The notes: generated from the sequence alone by a model not told the origin. A DNA stretch of 64,000 nt from an uncultured Fidelibacterota bacterium (GCA_902525615.1 CABZHT010000001.1:176813-240812), one strand, 5' to 3'; counted from the stretch's first letter, positions 1-10,511 are shown. Made by a program: numbers and translations.

Positions 1-1250
1 ATAATATTTATTTTATTATTATCTGATTCAACGCCCAATCTAGAAGCATATCGATTGAAAATAATTTTTGATAAGTCATCAGCTGTTAATTCACCATATC
101 CAGGAATTAATGGATTATTATGCTCATCAATTTTACCGATAATAAGTGGCTTATTAGAATAATTGTATACTTCTTCTTTAATCAACATCTCAATAAATGA
201 TCTTTTTTCTTCAATAACAAAAACTTCATTTAAGTTTTCAGTGAATTGCTTTATGATATTATTATCAACTGGGAAAGTTGCTCCAAGTTTTAATATTCTT
301 ATCCCTTTTTCATTCAAAAATGCTTCATTCCATCCAAGAGAATCTAAAGCTTCAACGATATCATAATAAGTCTTTCCAGCAGTAATAATTCCTATTGAAT
401 CATTATCTGATTTAACTGTGATTTTGTTGATTTTATTTGATGCCAAGAAATGTTTAGCAGCTTCAATTCTTCCTAAGTGGATTTCTTTTTCAGTTGGTAA
501 ACTATGATGTCCAACTAATTTAGCATTTTGAGTATGTTTCCATGGCTGACCATTATATTGGAAATCAGGAATGTTAATGTTAATTCTTTCAGGATGAACA
601 ATAGCGCTTCCAAAAGCATCGGCGATATCAGTTACAATTTTAAAACCAGACCACAAACCAGAATACCTGGACATCTCATATGCATATCTACCTAAATCTA
701 AAATTTCTTGAACATTACCAGGATAAAAAATTGGCATCATAGCATCGAATAATGCTGGTTCAGACTGTGATGGAAGAGTTGACGATTTACAAGAAGGGTC
801 ATCTCCAGCGACTGCTAATACACCTCCATTTTTACCAACTCCTAAAAAATTTGCATGTCTAAAAATATCTCCAGAACGATCCACTCCAGGTGCTTTTCCA
901 TACCACATACCAAGAACACCGTCATACTTAACGTTTGATACCATTCCGGCCATCTGACTTCCGTAAATAAGTGTCGCACCTAAATCTTCATTTACCCCAG
1001 GAATGAAATTGATATTGTGCTGATCCAATAACTTTTTGTTTCTTACTAAATTGATGTCTAGCACTCCTACAGGAGAACCTCTGTAACCTGAAACTAAAGT
1101 ACCTGTATTTATTCCTTTGATTAAATCAGCTCTATTTTGGTCAAGTAATAAACGTACGAGCGCTTGTATTCCAGATAGGATGATTCTACCTTCGAGTAAT
1201 GTATATTTATCGTTTAATGTGAATTTTTTATTCAATTTTACTTCTGTCAT
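1..1250 (-). CDS. Indolepyruvate ferredoxin oxidoreductase family protein, N-terminal part (gene runs off the left edge)
   Basis: Manual minus-strand translation from ATG at 1250: MTEVKLNKKFTLNDKYTLLEGRIILSGIQALVRLL...GTLVSGYRGSPVGVLDINL...GMWYGKAPGVDRSGDIFRHANFLG...AGDDPSCKSST, open to position 1. Absent from ORF track because no stop lies inside the window. Confidence 0.85.
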   Translation of the reverse strand, partial: MTEVKLNKKFTLNDKYTLLEGRIILSGIQALVRLLLDQNRADLIKGINTGTLVSGYRGSPVGVLDINLVRNKKLLDQHNINFIPGVNEDLGATLIYGSQMAGMVSNVKYDGVLGMWYGKAPGVDRSGDIFRHANFLGVGKNGGVLAVAGDDPSCKSSTLPSQSEPALFDAMMPIFYPGNVQEILDLGRYAYEMSRYSGLWSGFKIVTDIADAFGSAIVHPERININIPDFQYNGQPWKHTQNAKLVGHHSLPTEKEIHLGRIEAAKHFLASNKINKITVKSDNDSIGIITAGKTYYDIVEALDSLGWNEAFLNEKGIRILKLGATFPVDNNIIKQFTENLNEVFVIEEKRSFIEMLIKEEVYNYSNKPLIIGKIDEHNNPLIPGYGELTADDLSKIIFNRYASRLGVESDNNKINI

Positions 1251-1534
1251 ATATGCGTTGTCGCTACAAATATTAATACAGAAAATGATGCAAAACAAGT
1301 AGGCAAAATTATGTAACTAATGGGCCTTTTTTTGTAATAATCCTGAACTAAATCAAAAAAATATTATTTTTTACATTTTTAAACTTGACTCAAATAAAAA
1401 AAAATAAATAAGTTGCTTAGCCAGCCAATTAGCTTTTCGAAAGCTATGTATTTGCAATAAAAATAATCTCTTTTAGAGAAACAGTGTCGTTTGACGCGTA
1501 AAATATTAACATATAAAGGGCGGAATTAAGAATT

Positions 1535-3910
1535 ATGGCGGAAGCAATTGAAATAAACTTTCCAACAGAATCGGATAAAAATCCAAAGATAGATTCAGAG
1601 TTAAAAAACCAAATCCTTGGCTTTAATGTAAAAGAGTCAATGGATCAAGATAAAGAAAGTTGTCCAGAAGAATACACAATAGATAATTATTATAAAGAAG
1701 ACGATCTTGGTCGAAGCGTTCTTGAAATGAAATACCTAGCACCCGGAGAGAAAAATCCTTGGGAACTATGGAAACGTCAAGCCAAAGCTTTGGCAAGTGT
1801 TGAAAAAACACCAGAACTTCAAGATAAATGGGAAGCTGCTTTTTTTGAAGCACTTAAGAATTTTAAATTTGTACCTGGCGGCAGAATTATGCATGGAGCT
1901 GGACGTGAAGATATCACAACTACCCTAAATAATTGTTACGTCGTTGGAATTAAAGACGACTCTATCAAATCAATATATGATTGCGTAATACAAGAAGCCA
2001 TGACATACAAATATGGTGGTGGTTGTGGACATGACTTATCTGTTCTCAGACCTGGTGGAGATGAAATTCTCGGAACTGGTGGTAATTCATGTGGTCCAGT
2101 TGGTTTCATGAATCTTTTTAGTGAAAATACTAACACCATAGCTCAACATGGTAGAAGAGGTGCAAACATGCAAACATTGCGTGTTGATCACCCTGACATT
2201 GAGAAATTTATTGAAATTAAAACTGGCGACGTTGATATGGTCAAATATTCAAATATTTCGGTCTTATTAACTGATGATTTTATGGATGCAGTTCAGTCTG
2301 ATTCTGATTTTGATTTACAATGGGGTGGAAAAACATATACCACTGTTAAAGCCAAAGAGCTGTGGATGAAAATAATCGAACATGCTCATGCAAGTGCTGA
2401 GCCAGGGCTTCTTTTTTGGGATACAATGACCAAATATCACAATGCAGAATACTGTAGTCCATTAGTATCTACTAACCCGTGCGCAGAACAACCATTGCCG
2501 GATGGTGGATGCTGTAATTTAGGAGCACTAAATTTAGAACGTTTTGTGGATCAAGATGGTAATTTTGACTTCGACGGCTTCAAAGAAACAACTGCAATAG
2601 GTGCAAGATTTCTTGATAATGTTATCGATTACAATCTAGATCGTCACGCACTAGAAGAGCAAAAACAAAATGCCATGAATGACAGAAGAGTTGGACTCGG
2701 AATACTCGGCCTTGGTGATATGCTCGTCAAAATGGGAATCAAGTATGATTCAGATGAAGCATTAGAAACTATTGGTAAAATCATGGAAATTCACAGAAAC
2801 ACTGCTTACGAAACTAGTGTAGATTTAGCCAAAGAAAAAGGTCAGTTCCCTAATTTCGATTGGGATGGATATTCACAAAGTCTATTTGTAAAAGACCTTC
2901 CAAAAAAACTACAAACAAAAATTAAAAACAATGGAATTAGAAATTGTACTCTTACAACTGTTGCACCTACTGGTAGTGGCGCCATCGTAGCGCGAGTTAC
3001 TTCTGGTGTTGAACCAATTTTTGCGACATCTTATAAAAGAAAAGTGAAGAAGAATGATAGTCTAGGTAAAGAGTTTGATACTTTTACTGTTTATCATCCA
3101 GTTGTGCAAGAAATGTTTGGTACAGATGAAAATCTACCAGAATATGTTGTAACAGCACACAATGTTGATCCATATTTTAGAGTTAAGATGCAAGGTATAG
3201 TACAAAGATACATCGATAGCTCTATTTCATCTACTGTAAACCTTGCAGAAGAAACTACTGTAGACACTGTTGCAGACATTTACATGACTGCATACAAAGC
3301 TGACTTAAAGGGTATTACAGTTTACCGTGAAGGATCAAGAGAAGGTATCTTAATTACTGATGAAAAGTCATCAGAGAATAAAGAAGAAACATCTCAAAAC
3401 GTAGAGATGAAAACCGCTCGTAATCGCCCTTCTATTACAGAAGGAAAAACAAGACGTATGCGTACTGGTGATGGAACTCTGTATGTTACAGTAAATGAAG
3501 ATGAAAATGGTCTATGTGAAGTATTTACAGCTATCGGAAAAGCTGGTGGTACAGTTGCTGCTCAAACTGAAGCAATTAGTAGACTTATTTCATTGGCATT
3601 ACGTTCTGGTGTCGATCCAAACAGTATCATCAATCAATTGAAAGGAATTAGTGGTCCAAATCCAACATGGGAAGATGGCCAACTCATTCTATCAACTCCT
3701 GATGCCATTGGAAGAGCACTTGAAGTATTTGTGAATGGTGATTCTCCTTCCCAGGAAAAAAAAAGCCAATTTGAAATAGCTGAAGAAAATCCCCCTCGTG
3801 GCAAAGATCGAGAATATGGTCAACATTGCAGCGAATGTGATGGAAGCGGTATTATTAATGAAGGTGGTTGCCTAGTATGTAAGGATTGTGGCTGGTCTAA
3901 GTGTGAGTAA
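1535..3910 (+). CDS. nrdJ: Vitamin B12-dependent (class II) ribonucleoside-diphosphate reductase
   Basis: 791 aa; NPCAEQPLPDGGCCNLGALNLERF active-site region, TTVAPTGSGAIVARVTSGVEPIF, Cys-rich C-terminus CSECDGSGIINEGGCLVCKDCGWSKCE. Confidence 0.93.
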   Translation: MAEAIEINFPTESDKNPKIDSELKNQILGFNVKESMDQDKESCPEEYTIDNYYKEDDLGRSVLEMKYLAPGEKNPWELWKRQAKALASVEKTPELQDKWEAAFFEALKNFKFVPGGRIMHGAGREDITTTLNNCYVVGIKDDSIKSIYDCVIQEAMTYKYGGGCGHDLSVLRPGGDEILGTGGNSCGPVGFMNLFSENTNTIAQHGRRGANMQTLRVDHPDIEKFIEIKTGDVDMVKYSNISVLLTDDFMDAVQSDSDFDLQWGGKTYTTVKAKELWMKIIEHAHASAEPGLLFWDTMTKYHNAEYCSPLVSTNPCAEQPLPDGGCCNLGALNLERFVDQDGNFDFDGFKETTAIGARFLDNVIDYNLDRHALEEQKQNAMNDRRVGLGILGLGDMLVKMGIKYDSDEALETIGKIMEIHRNTAYETSVDLAKEKGQFPNFDWDGYSQSLFVKDLPKKLQTKIKNNGIRNCTLTTVAPTGSGAIVARVTSGVEPIFATSYKRKVKKNDSLGKEFDTFTVYHPVVQEMFGTDENLPEYVVTAHNVDPYFRVKMQGIVQRYIDSSISSTVNLAEETTVDTVADIYMTAYKADLKGITVYREGSREGILITDEKSSENKEETSQNVEMKTARNRPSITEGKTRRMRTGDGTLYVTVNEDENGLCEVFTAIGKAGGTVAAQTEAISRLISLALRSGVDPNSIINQLKGISGPNPTWEDGQLILSTPDAIGRALEVFVNGDSPSQEKKSQFEIAEENPPRGKDREYGQHCSECDGSGIINEGGCLVCKDCGWSKCE

Positions 3911-3922
3911 ACTAAGTAACTT

Positions 3923-4480
3923 TTACTTATCTAGAATTTCTACTTCTTTTTCTTTTTGAAGAGCATTAAGCCTTGTTATAAAAGAATCAGTAACTTCCTG
4001 AATATCATCTAAGAATGTTTTCATGTTATCTTCAGATATATTTTGTTCGTCTTCAATACGTTTAGCAGACTGAATAATCTCCCTCCTAATATTACGAACT
4101 GAAATTCTGCCATCTTCAATGATTTTGGAAGCTACTTTAACTAACTCTTGTCTTCTCTCAGCGGATAATGGTGGAAAAGTAATCATTATACTATTACCAT
4201 TGTTGGAAGGATTAAATCCTAGATCTGACTCGAGAATAGCCTTTTCAATATCATCAATAACAGTTTTATCAAAAGGCTGAATACTAATAGTAATTGCGTC
4301 TAATGCTGCAATATTTGCGACCTGATTGAGCGGAGTTTCATTGTCATAATAATTAACAAGGATGTTATTAAACATTTCTGTGTTAGCTCTACCAGTCCTT
4401 ATTTTACCTATTTCACTTTTGACAAAAGAAATAGTCTGTTCCATTTTTGACTTTGCAGAATCGATACTTTGATTTAACAT
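3923..4480 (-). CDS. frr: Ribosome recycling factor
   Basis: 185 aa; KIRTGRANTEMFNNILVNYYDNETPLNQVANI..., ERRQELVKVASKIIEDGRISVRNIRRE. Confidence 0.96.
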   Translation of the reverse strand: MLNQSIDSAKSKMEQTISFVKSEIGKIRTGRANTEMFNNILVNYYDNETPLNQVANIAALDAITISIQPFDKTVIDDIEKAILESDLGFNPSNNGNSIMITFPPLSAERRQELVKVASKIIEDGRISVRNIRREIIQSAKRIEDEQNISEDNMKTFLDDIQEVTDSFITRLNALQKEKEVEILDK

Positions 4481-4483
4481 ATT

Positions 4484-5086
4484 CTAATTTGATTGTTCGC
4501 CTAAAGCAAATCTTACAAATCTATTAATTGTAATATTTTCTCCAAGTTTTGCTACAGCTTCTTGAACTAATTGAGAAATAGTCATATCAGGGTTTTTTAC
4601 AAATGACTGATGAACAAGACAATTATCCTCAATAAATTTATTCAACTTACCTTCGACAATTTTTTCAACAACATTTTCAGGCTTTCCTGATGATTTTGCC
4701 TGATCCATAAAAATTTCTTTCTCTTTTTCGAGTATATCTTGAGAAATTCCAGAGTCATCAACAGCTAATGGATTTGATGCAGCTACCTGCATAGCAATTG
4801 AAGCAGCTAAATCATTAAACCCTTCAGTCTTTGCAACAAAGTCTGTTTCACAACCGAGCTCTACTAATACTCCTAATTTGCTTCCAGGATGAATGTATGA
4901 GAAAATAATGCCTTCATTAGCAGCTCTAGATGATTTTTTTGCTGCTTTGGCAATTCCAGCTTTTCTTAAATGATCTACTGCAGCATCTAGATTACCATTT
5001 GCTTCAACTAAAGCTTTTTTGCAATCCATCATACCCGCACCGGTTCTCTCTCTTAAAGTTTTTACTAGCTTAGCATCGACACTCAT
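4484..5086 (-). CDS. tsf: Elongation factor Ts
   Basis: LVKTLRERTGAGMMDCKKALVEANGNLDAAVDHLRKAGIAKAAKKSSR signature. Confidence 0.96.
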   Translation of the reverse strand: MSVDAKLVKTLRERTGAGMMDCKKALVEANGNLDAAVDHLRKAGIAKAAKKSSRAANEGIIFSYIHPGSKLGVLVELGCETDFVAKTEGFNDLAASIAMQVAASNPLAVDDSGISQDILEKEKEIFMDQAKSSGKPENVVEKIVEGKLNKFIEDNCLVHQSFVKNPDMTISQLVQEAVAKLGENITINRFVRFALGEQSN

Positions 5087-5090
5087 TTAA

Positions 5091-5813
5091 TTACCCTTCT
5101 TTTTTATCTGAAGCAGATTCAGATTTATCGTCGTCTTTTTTACTAACAGAGATAATTGTATTTACAATTTCATTTACTATTAATTGAATTGTTCTAATAG
5201 AATCGTCATTTGCAGGAATCGGATAATCACAAAGTGATGGGTCTGTATTAGAGTCAACAATACAAATGATTGGTATTTCAAGCTTTTTAGCTTCTTGAAT
5301 AGCAATTGATTCTGTTTTACCGTCTACGATAACAATTGCATTTGGAAGCTTATTCATATCCTTGATACCTCTATGCTGATCAGATAGTTTAATTTTTTCT
5401 CTGTTTAACATTAAAAGTTCTTTTTTGGTTAAGTCTTCAAAGATTGCTGAACCTTCTTTCTCTAAAGAGTGCAATCTCTTAATACTTTTTTTAATCGTAG
5501 AAAAATTAGTAAGTGTTCCACCAAGCCATCTTTCTACAACGTAGAACATTTCACATCTATCAGCCTCTTGTTGAATAACATCTTTTGCATGCTTTTTAGT
5601 GCCAACAAAAAGAATTTCTCCATTTCTTTGAACAATATTTGAAACGAAATTTAAAGCTTTGTCTAAACCTTCAAGCGTATCATCTAAATTAATGATATCA
5701 ATACCATTCTTTTGTGATACTACGAAATCTTTAAAATTTGGATCTGTTTTACTACTAACATGTCCAAAATGAGCTCCTGAATTGAGTAAATCTTCTTTTG
5801 TAATTTTTTGCAT
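5091..5813 (-). CDS. rpsB: 30S ribosomal protein S2 (start revised to MQKITKEDLLNSGAHFGH)
   Basis: S2 motifs GAHFGH, VGTKKHAKDVIQQEADRCEMFYVVERWLGGTLTNFSTI. ORF-track start at 5891 would overlap rpsI by 74 nt; ATG at 5813 removes the overlap. Confidence 0.95.
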   Translation of the reverse strand: MQKITKEDLLNSGAHFGHVSSKTDPNFKDFVVSQKNGIDIINLDDTLEGLDKALNFVSNIVQRNGEILFVGTKKHAKDVIQQEADRCEMFYVVERWLGGTLTNFSTIKKSIKRLHSLEKEGSAIFEDLTKKELLMLNREKIKLSDQHRGIKDMNKLPNAIVIVDGKTESIAIQEAKKLEIPIICIVDSNTDPSLCDYPIPANDDSIRTIQLIVNEIVNTIISVSKKDDDKSESASDKKEG

Positions 5814-5817
5814 ACTT

Positions 5818-6216
5818 TTATCTTTTTGAGAATTGGAACTTCTTTCTAGCTCCTGGTTGACCATATTTTTTTCTTTCAACTTCTCTAGCATCTCTAGTTA
5901 ACAAACCATGTGATTTAAGTTGAGATCTGAATTCTTCATCTATTTTTAATAATGCCCTAGCAATACCTAATTGAATTGCTCCAGCTTGACCAGTTAAACC
6001 ACCACCTTGAACGTTAATTTTAATGTCATATTTTCCTCTTAAATTTAAAACTTCAAGGGGCTTTACTGCATGAATTACCAATGATTCTCTTTTTAAATAA
6101 GAATTAATATCATCTGAAACGTTGTTAATAGAAAACTTTCCTTTTCCATCTGAAAGATAAACTCTAGCAGTTGAATTCTTTCTTCTTCCAACGCCATTAA
6201 AATATTCTTTATTCAT
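5818..6216 (-). CDS. rpsI: 30S ribosomal protein S9
   Basis: GVGRRKNSTARVYL..., C-terminal KKYGQPGARKKFQFSKR. Confidence 0.96.
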   Translation of the reverse strand: MNKEYFNGVGRRKNSTARVYLSDGKGKFSINNVSDDINSYLKRESLVIHAVKPLEVLNLRGKYDIKINVQGGGLTGQAGAIQLGIARALLKIDEEFRSQLKSHGLLTRDAREVERKKYGQPGARKKFQFSKR

Positions 6217-6653
6217 TAATTAGAGCTCCATTCTTTAGGTTGCTGTGCTTCGTGACCGTGATTAGTATCTTTGTAAATTCTAATATGCTTAGATATTTCT
6301 CTTCCAAGTTTGTTTTTAGGGAGCATACCTCTAACAGCATTAAGAACTACCTTATCAGAATCATTCTTCATTAGCTCGCTGAAACTAGCATATTTAACAC
6401 CACCAGGATATCCTGAATGTCTAAAATATCTTTTAGTTTCAAACTTGTTTCCAGTAACTCTTATCTTATCGGCATTAACGATAATAACTGCATCTCCCAT
6501 ATAAATATTTGGAGAATAATCAGGACGATGTTTTCCTCTAAGAACTTGAGCTACTTCAGATGCAAATCTTCCAAGCACCTGATTAGATGCGTCAAAAAGC
6601 CACCATTGCTGGTTGACATCTTTTGCTGATATAGTTTTTGTTGTCTTTTTCAT
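6216..6653 (-). CDS. rplM: 50S ribosomal protein L13 (start revised to MKKTTKTISAKD)
   Basis: WWLFDASNQVLGRFASEVAQVLRGKHRPDYSPN..GDAVIIVNADKIRVTGNK. Confidence 0.95.
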   Translation of the reverse strand: MKKTTKTISAKDVNQQWWLFDASNQVLGRFASEVAQVLRGKHRPDYSPNIYMGDAVIIVNADKIRVTGNKFETKRYFRHSGYPGGVKYASFSELMKNDSDKVVLNAVRGMLPKNKLGREISKHIRIYKDTNHGHEAQQPKEWSSN

Positions 6654-6721
6654 AATTCTATAAAAATGCCCCAAAACTTAATCGATGTGTTCTCATTAGT
6701 CAATGATTAATAAAAGAGATT

Positions 6722-8017
6722 TTATATTGAGAAAAATTGGTTTTTTGAAACAACATATTTCACTCTTCCAATTAGTTCTTTTTGTAAAAATGGGGAATTA
6801 GATGATTTTGATAAAATATGTTCATTGGTAAATACCCATTTTTCATTGGGATCAAAAATAGTGATTTGTGCTTTGCAACCGACAGAAAATAAATCTTGAT
6901 CTAAGTTCATTACTTTTCTAGGGTTTACGGTAAGCTTTTCAATCAAGGATTTTAAACTCATTCCATTTTGTTTTACCAAAACTTTATTTACAGCACCAAA
7001 ACAGGACTCTAGGCCAATCATGCCAAATTCAGCATCATTAAAGGTGGTTTCTTTATCTTCGATTGTATGAGGCGCATGGTCTGTAGCAATACAATCGATA
7101 AGACCTGATTTAATACCCTCAATTAATGCTTTCCTATCATCTTTTCCTCTGACAGGAGGAGCAACTTTTAAACTTGTATCAAACGCATTAACATCTTCAT
7201 CTATAAAAAATAAATGATGTGGAGATACTTCTGAAGTGATAAGTGAATTTTTCTTTTTAAATTGCTTCAATAAATCAACAGTCTGTTTTGTTGAAATATG
7301 TAATAAATGAAGTTTTGAGCTTAATGATTGAGCTAACAATAAATCTCTGTAAACCATTACAGCTTCAGCTAAGCTAGTGTTACCTTTCAGACCTAAATTA
7401 TTTGATGTTGAAGAAGCATTCATAACTCCGTTGTTTCTGAGAAAAATATCTTCAGCATGATTCATAATTGGAACATCAAGCATTTTAGCATACGTTAAAG
7501 CTAATTTCATAAATTGCGCATTTTGTATTGGCATACCATCGTCACTAAAAGCAATGGCACCATTTTTCTGCATCAATAGCATTTCTGTTAAGTCTTCTCC
7601 CTTTAAGTCTTTTGAAACAGCGCCTATAGGAAAGATATCAATTGGAAGCTTTGAACTCTTGCTAACTATATAATGGATGTGTTCAGGAGAATCAATAATT
7701 GGGTCTGTATTAGCCATAGTACAAACTTGAGTAAATCCTCCGCCTAAAGCTGCAAAAGATCCTGATTCTAAAGTTTCCTTATCTTCCCTTCCTGGTTCTC
7801 TAAAATGGGCATGAATATCGCAAAAACCATGAGTAACAACTAGTCCTTTACAATCTATAACTTGATAATCTTTTCCTCTTGATGAAATAGAATCGCTTAT
7901 CTTTGAAATTTTTCCATTTTCAACAAGAATATCGCCATTAAATGTTTTTTTGGTAAATGGATCAATTATTCTGCCAGATTTAAATAAAAGTTTCTTTGCA
8001 ATCTTACCTTCTATCAT
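6722..8017 (-). CDS. pyrC: Dihydroorotase
   Basis: 431 aa; HAHFREPGREDKET metal-binding motif, ATDHAPH. Confidence 0.93.
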   Translation of the reverse strand: MIEGKIAKKLLFKSGRIIDPFTKKTFNGDILVENGKISKISDSISSRGKDYQVIDCKGLVVTHGFCDIHAHFREPGREDKETLESGSFAALGGGFTQVCTMANTDPIIDSPEHIHYIVSKSSKLPIDIFPIGAVSKDLKGEDLTEMLLMQKNGAIAFSDDGMPIQNAQFMKLALTYAKMLDVPIMNHAEDIFLRNNGVMNASSTSNNLGLKGNTSLAEAVMVYRDLLLAQSLSSKLHLLHISTKQTVDLLKQFKKKNSLITSEVSPHHLFFIDEDVNAFDTSLKVAPPVRGKDDRKALIEGIKSGLIDCIATDHAPHTIEDKETTFNDAEFGMIGLESCFGAVNKVLVKQNGMSLKSLIEKLTVNPRKVMNLDQDLFSVGCKAQITIFDPNEKWVFTNEHILSKSSNSPFLQKELIGRVKYVVSKNQFFSI

Positions 8018-8019
8018 AA

Positions 8020-8943
8020 CTACAGACCTCCTTCACCTAAGAGTAAATAAAGAATGGACATTCTGGATGCAACTCCATTTAAAACTTGGTCAAGTATAAC
8101 AGCATTATCAGAGTCAGCAACTCTACTATCAATTTCTACACCTCGATTCATTGGTCCAGGGTGCATTATAACTATATCTTTTTTTAATTTACTTATTCTC
8201 TCGAAAGTAAGACCAAATTCGCTGTGATATTCCCTTTTTGACGGAATCCTTCCTAAGTGCATTCTTTCCAACTGAATACGCAAAGCTATAACAGCATCAC
8301 ACCAATTAATAACTTCATCTAAATTGTATGTAATATTTATTCCGAGTTTTTTTGCATCACTTGGCAATAAAGTACTTGGACCGCAAACTACAACTTCTGC
8401 TCCAAGTTTTTTCAATGCGAAAATATTACTTCTGGCAACCCTACTATTCAAGATATCGCCAACGATTCCAACTTTTAACCCTTTAATTTTTCCAAATTTC
8501 TCTTTAAGTGTCACCATATCAAGAATGGCTTGAGTAGGATGTTCATGAGAACCATCGCCAGCATTAATTACTGCTCCATCAATGTAATCTGTCAATTTTA
8601 ATGCAGATCCTGGATGTCCATGCCTTATTACTGCACCGTCAATCTTCATAGATTCAATATTTTGAACTGTATCTTTTAGAGTTTCACCCTTTTTTACACT
8701 GCTCGTTGAGGCAGAAAAATTAATACTATCAGCACCTAATCTTTTCTCAGCTAATGAAAAACTAATTTTTGTTCTAGTAGAATTTTCAAAGAACATGTTT
8801 ACAACAGTTTTACCCTTAAGAAGAATAGCTTTTCTACTTTCTGACTGAAGTATGTCTTTGAACTTAAAAGAAGTATCGATTATTTTATTCAAATCAGAAA
8901 CTGGAAAATGTTCTAGACCGATAAGATGTTTGCTTTTAAGCAT
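8020..8943 (-). CDS. pyrB: Aspartate carbamoyltransferase catalytic subunit
   Basis: FFENSTRTKISFSLAEKRLGAD, HPTQAILDM, HPGPMNRGVEID. Confidence 0.94.
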   Translation of the reverse strand: MLKSKHLIGLEHFPVSDLNKIIDTSFKFKDILQSESRKAILLKGKTVVNMFFENSTRTKISFSLAEKRLGADSINFSASTSSVKKGETLKDTVQNIESMKIDGAVIRHGHPGSALKLTDYIDGAVINAGDGSHEHPTQAILDMVTLKEKFGKIKGLKVGIVGDILNSRVARSNIFALKKLGAEVVVCGPSTLLPSDAKKLGINITYNLDEVINWCDAVIALRIQLERMHLGRIPSKREYHSEFGLTFERISKLKKDIVIMHPGPMNRGVEIDSRVADSDNAVILDQVLNGVASRMSILYLLLGEGGL

Positions 8944-8968
8944 TTAATTCTCCAATTGTTTGCGAAAA

Positions 8969-9877
8969 TTAGTTTATTTGAATCAATTTATCAACAATAT
9001 CATTTTTAGAAATCTCACCTAAATCAAATGAAATATCATAGGCATTTACATTAAACCACTTTTTTTGTCTTTTCGCATATTGCCTTGTTCTCACAAAAAT
9101 ATTTTCAATGGCCTCATTAATTGAGATTTCCTTGTTTAAAAAAGAAGAAATTTCTTTAAAACCTATATAATCAATATGAGAAATATTTATTTTGTGCTTA
9201 ATTATTTCTTCAACCTCATCAATCATGCCGTCATCAATCATATATTGAATTCTTTTTAAAATTCTAGGATGTAACAAATCATTATGCATTTTTAAATAAA
9301 CAAAATAGAAATCATTAGCATATCTGCTATTTTTAGATGAAGCATCAAAATTTTCTGACATTGGCTTTCCAGTTGTTTCAAAGACTTCAAGAGCTCTTAT
9401 TAATCTTTTTTTATTATTTATATGAACTTTATTTGAGTAATCAGGATCTATTTTTTGAAGTGACCTAAATAATTTTTCTTTATCAATTTCATATTCTTTT
9501 TCAAGCCTGCTTCTTATATCTTCATTTGTATGACTACCTTCAAATATTCCATCTTTCAAAGATTTAAAATATAGACCAGTACCGCCACAAAGAATTGGGG
9601 ACTTATTTTTTTGAATAATCTTATCAATTTTATTATCAATTAATTTTACGTATTCTCCGGCAGATATTTTCTCATTAAGCTTCCTAAATCCTATAAGATG
9701 ATGCGGTACTTCGTTTAATTGACTGGAGTCTGGTTGAGCAGTACCTATTGGAATTCCATTATAAATTTGCCTTGAATCTACACCTATAATTTCACCATCA
9801 ATTTTTTTGGCTAATTCAATTGCTAAATTAGATTTTCCAATTCCAGTAGGACCAAAAATTGAAAAGATTTTTTTCAA
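8969..9877 (-). CDS. miaA: tRNA dimethylallyltransferase
   Basis: GPTGIGKSNLAIELAKKIDGEIIGVDSRQIYNGIPIGTA; GGTGLYFKSL. Confidence 0.94.
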   Translation of the reverse strand: MKKIFSIFGPTGIGKSNLAIELAKKIDGEIIGVDSRQIYNGIPIGTAQPDSSQLNEVPHHLIGFRKLNEKISAGEYVKLIDNKIDKIIQKNKSPILCGGTGLYFKSLKDGIFEGSHTNEDIRSRLEKEYEIDKEKLFRSLQKIDPDYSNKVHINNKKRLIRALEVFETTGKPMSENFDASSKNSRYANDFYFVYLKMHNDLLHPRILKRIQYMIDDGMIDEVEEIIKHKINISHIDYIGFKEISSFLNKEISINEAIENIFVRTRQYAKRQKKWFNVNAYDISFDLGEISKNDIVDKLIQIN

Positions 9878-10498
9878 TTATGCACCTGTTAATAAATAAA
9901 AAATAATAGATACAGGAGTTAAAATTATTGTTGATAAAATAGGAATTCCTATCAAATTTAAAATAATTAATCCAATTAAAATTCTTGGTCCATAAATCTC
10001 AATTTTATAAAGTGTTCTTGGGTTTCTAACTATTAATGGAAGAATTCTTGAACCATCAAGAGGATTTAAAGGTATCAAATTAAAAATAGCTAATACAATG
10101 TTAATTTGAATAAATATTTCTAGAGGGAAAATAACCTCTTCACTAAACTGAAAGTAGAAATTTAGCCGATAAATAATTGATGCTAAACAGGCAAGAAACA
10201 TGTTTGATGCAGGTCCAGCCATTGCAATCATCATCATATCAGATCTTGGATTTTTTAAATTTTGCATAACAACTGGAACGGGCTTTGCCCATCCAAAACC
10301 TAAAAAATAAAGAGCAAAAGTTCCGAAAGGATCTAAATGGTTAAAAGGGTTCAAGTTCATGCGATTTTGGTAATATGAAGTGTAGTCACCAAGAAGATAT
10401 GCTACTCTCGCGTGAGCGTATTCGTGAAAAGTTAGTGCAAATAATATGGTAGGCACTAAAATCAATTGTATTTCTAATGGTAAACTTGCTATTCCCAT
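9878..10498 (-). CDS. Site-2 protease family protein (M50-type membrane metalloprotease)
   Basis: HEYAH (HExxH), NPFNHLDPFGT, NLIPLNPLDGSRIL, multiple TM segments. Confidence 0.85.
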   Translation of the reverse strand: MGIASLPLEIQLILVPTILFALTFHEYAHARVAYLLGDYTSYYQNRMNLNPFNHLDPFGTFALYFLGFGWAKPVPVVMQNLKNPRSDMMMIAMAGPASNMFLACLASIIYRLNFYFQFSEEVIFPLEIFIQINIVLAIFNLIPLNPLDGSRILPLIVRNPRTLYKIEIYGPRILIGLIILNLIGIPILSTIILTPVSIIFYLLTGA

Positions 10499-10511
10499 GC
10501 GTTAAAGATAA

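Noticed and set aside
1117-1302. 61-aa plus-strand ORF and 163..366 plus-strand ORF
   Set aside because: Both overlap the minus-strand indolepyruvate ferredoxin oxidoreductase family gene whose frame is open throughout.
1260-1534. Possible cobalamin riboswitch upstream of nrdJ
   Set aside because: No clear B12-box or expected multi-helix architecture could be identified by eye, and B12 riboswitches usually repress B12-independent rather than B12-dependent enzymes.
5814-5891. N-terminal extension of the rpsB ORF (MLEKLKEKNMVNQELERSSNSQKDKS)
   Set aside because: Overlaps rpsI coding sequence; conserved S2 starts at MQKITKEDLLNSGAHFGH.
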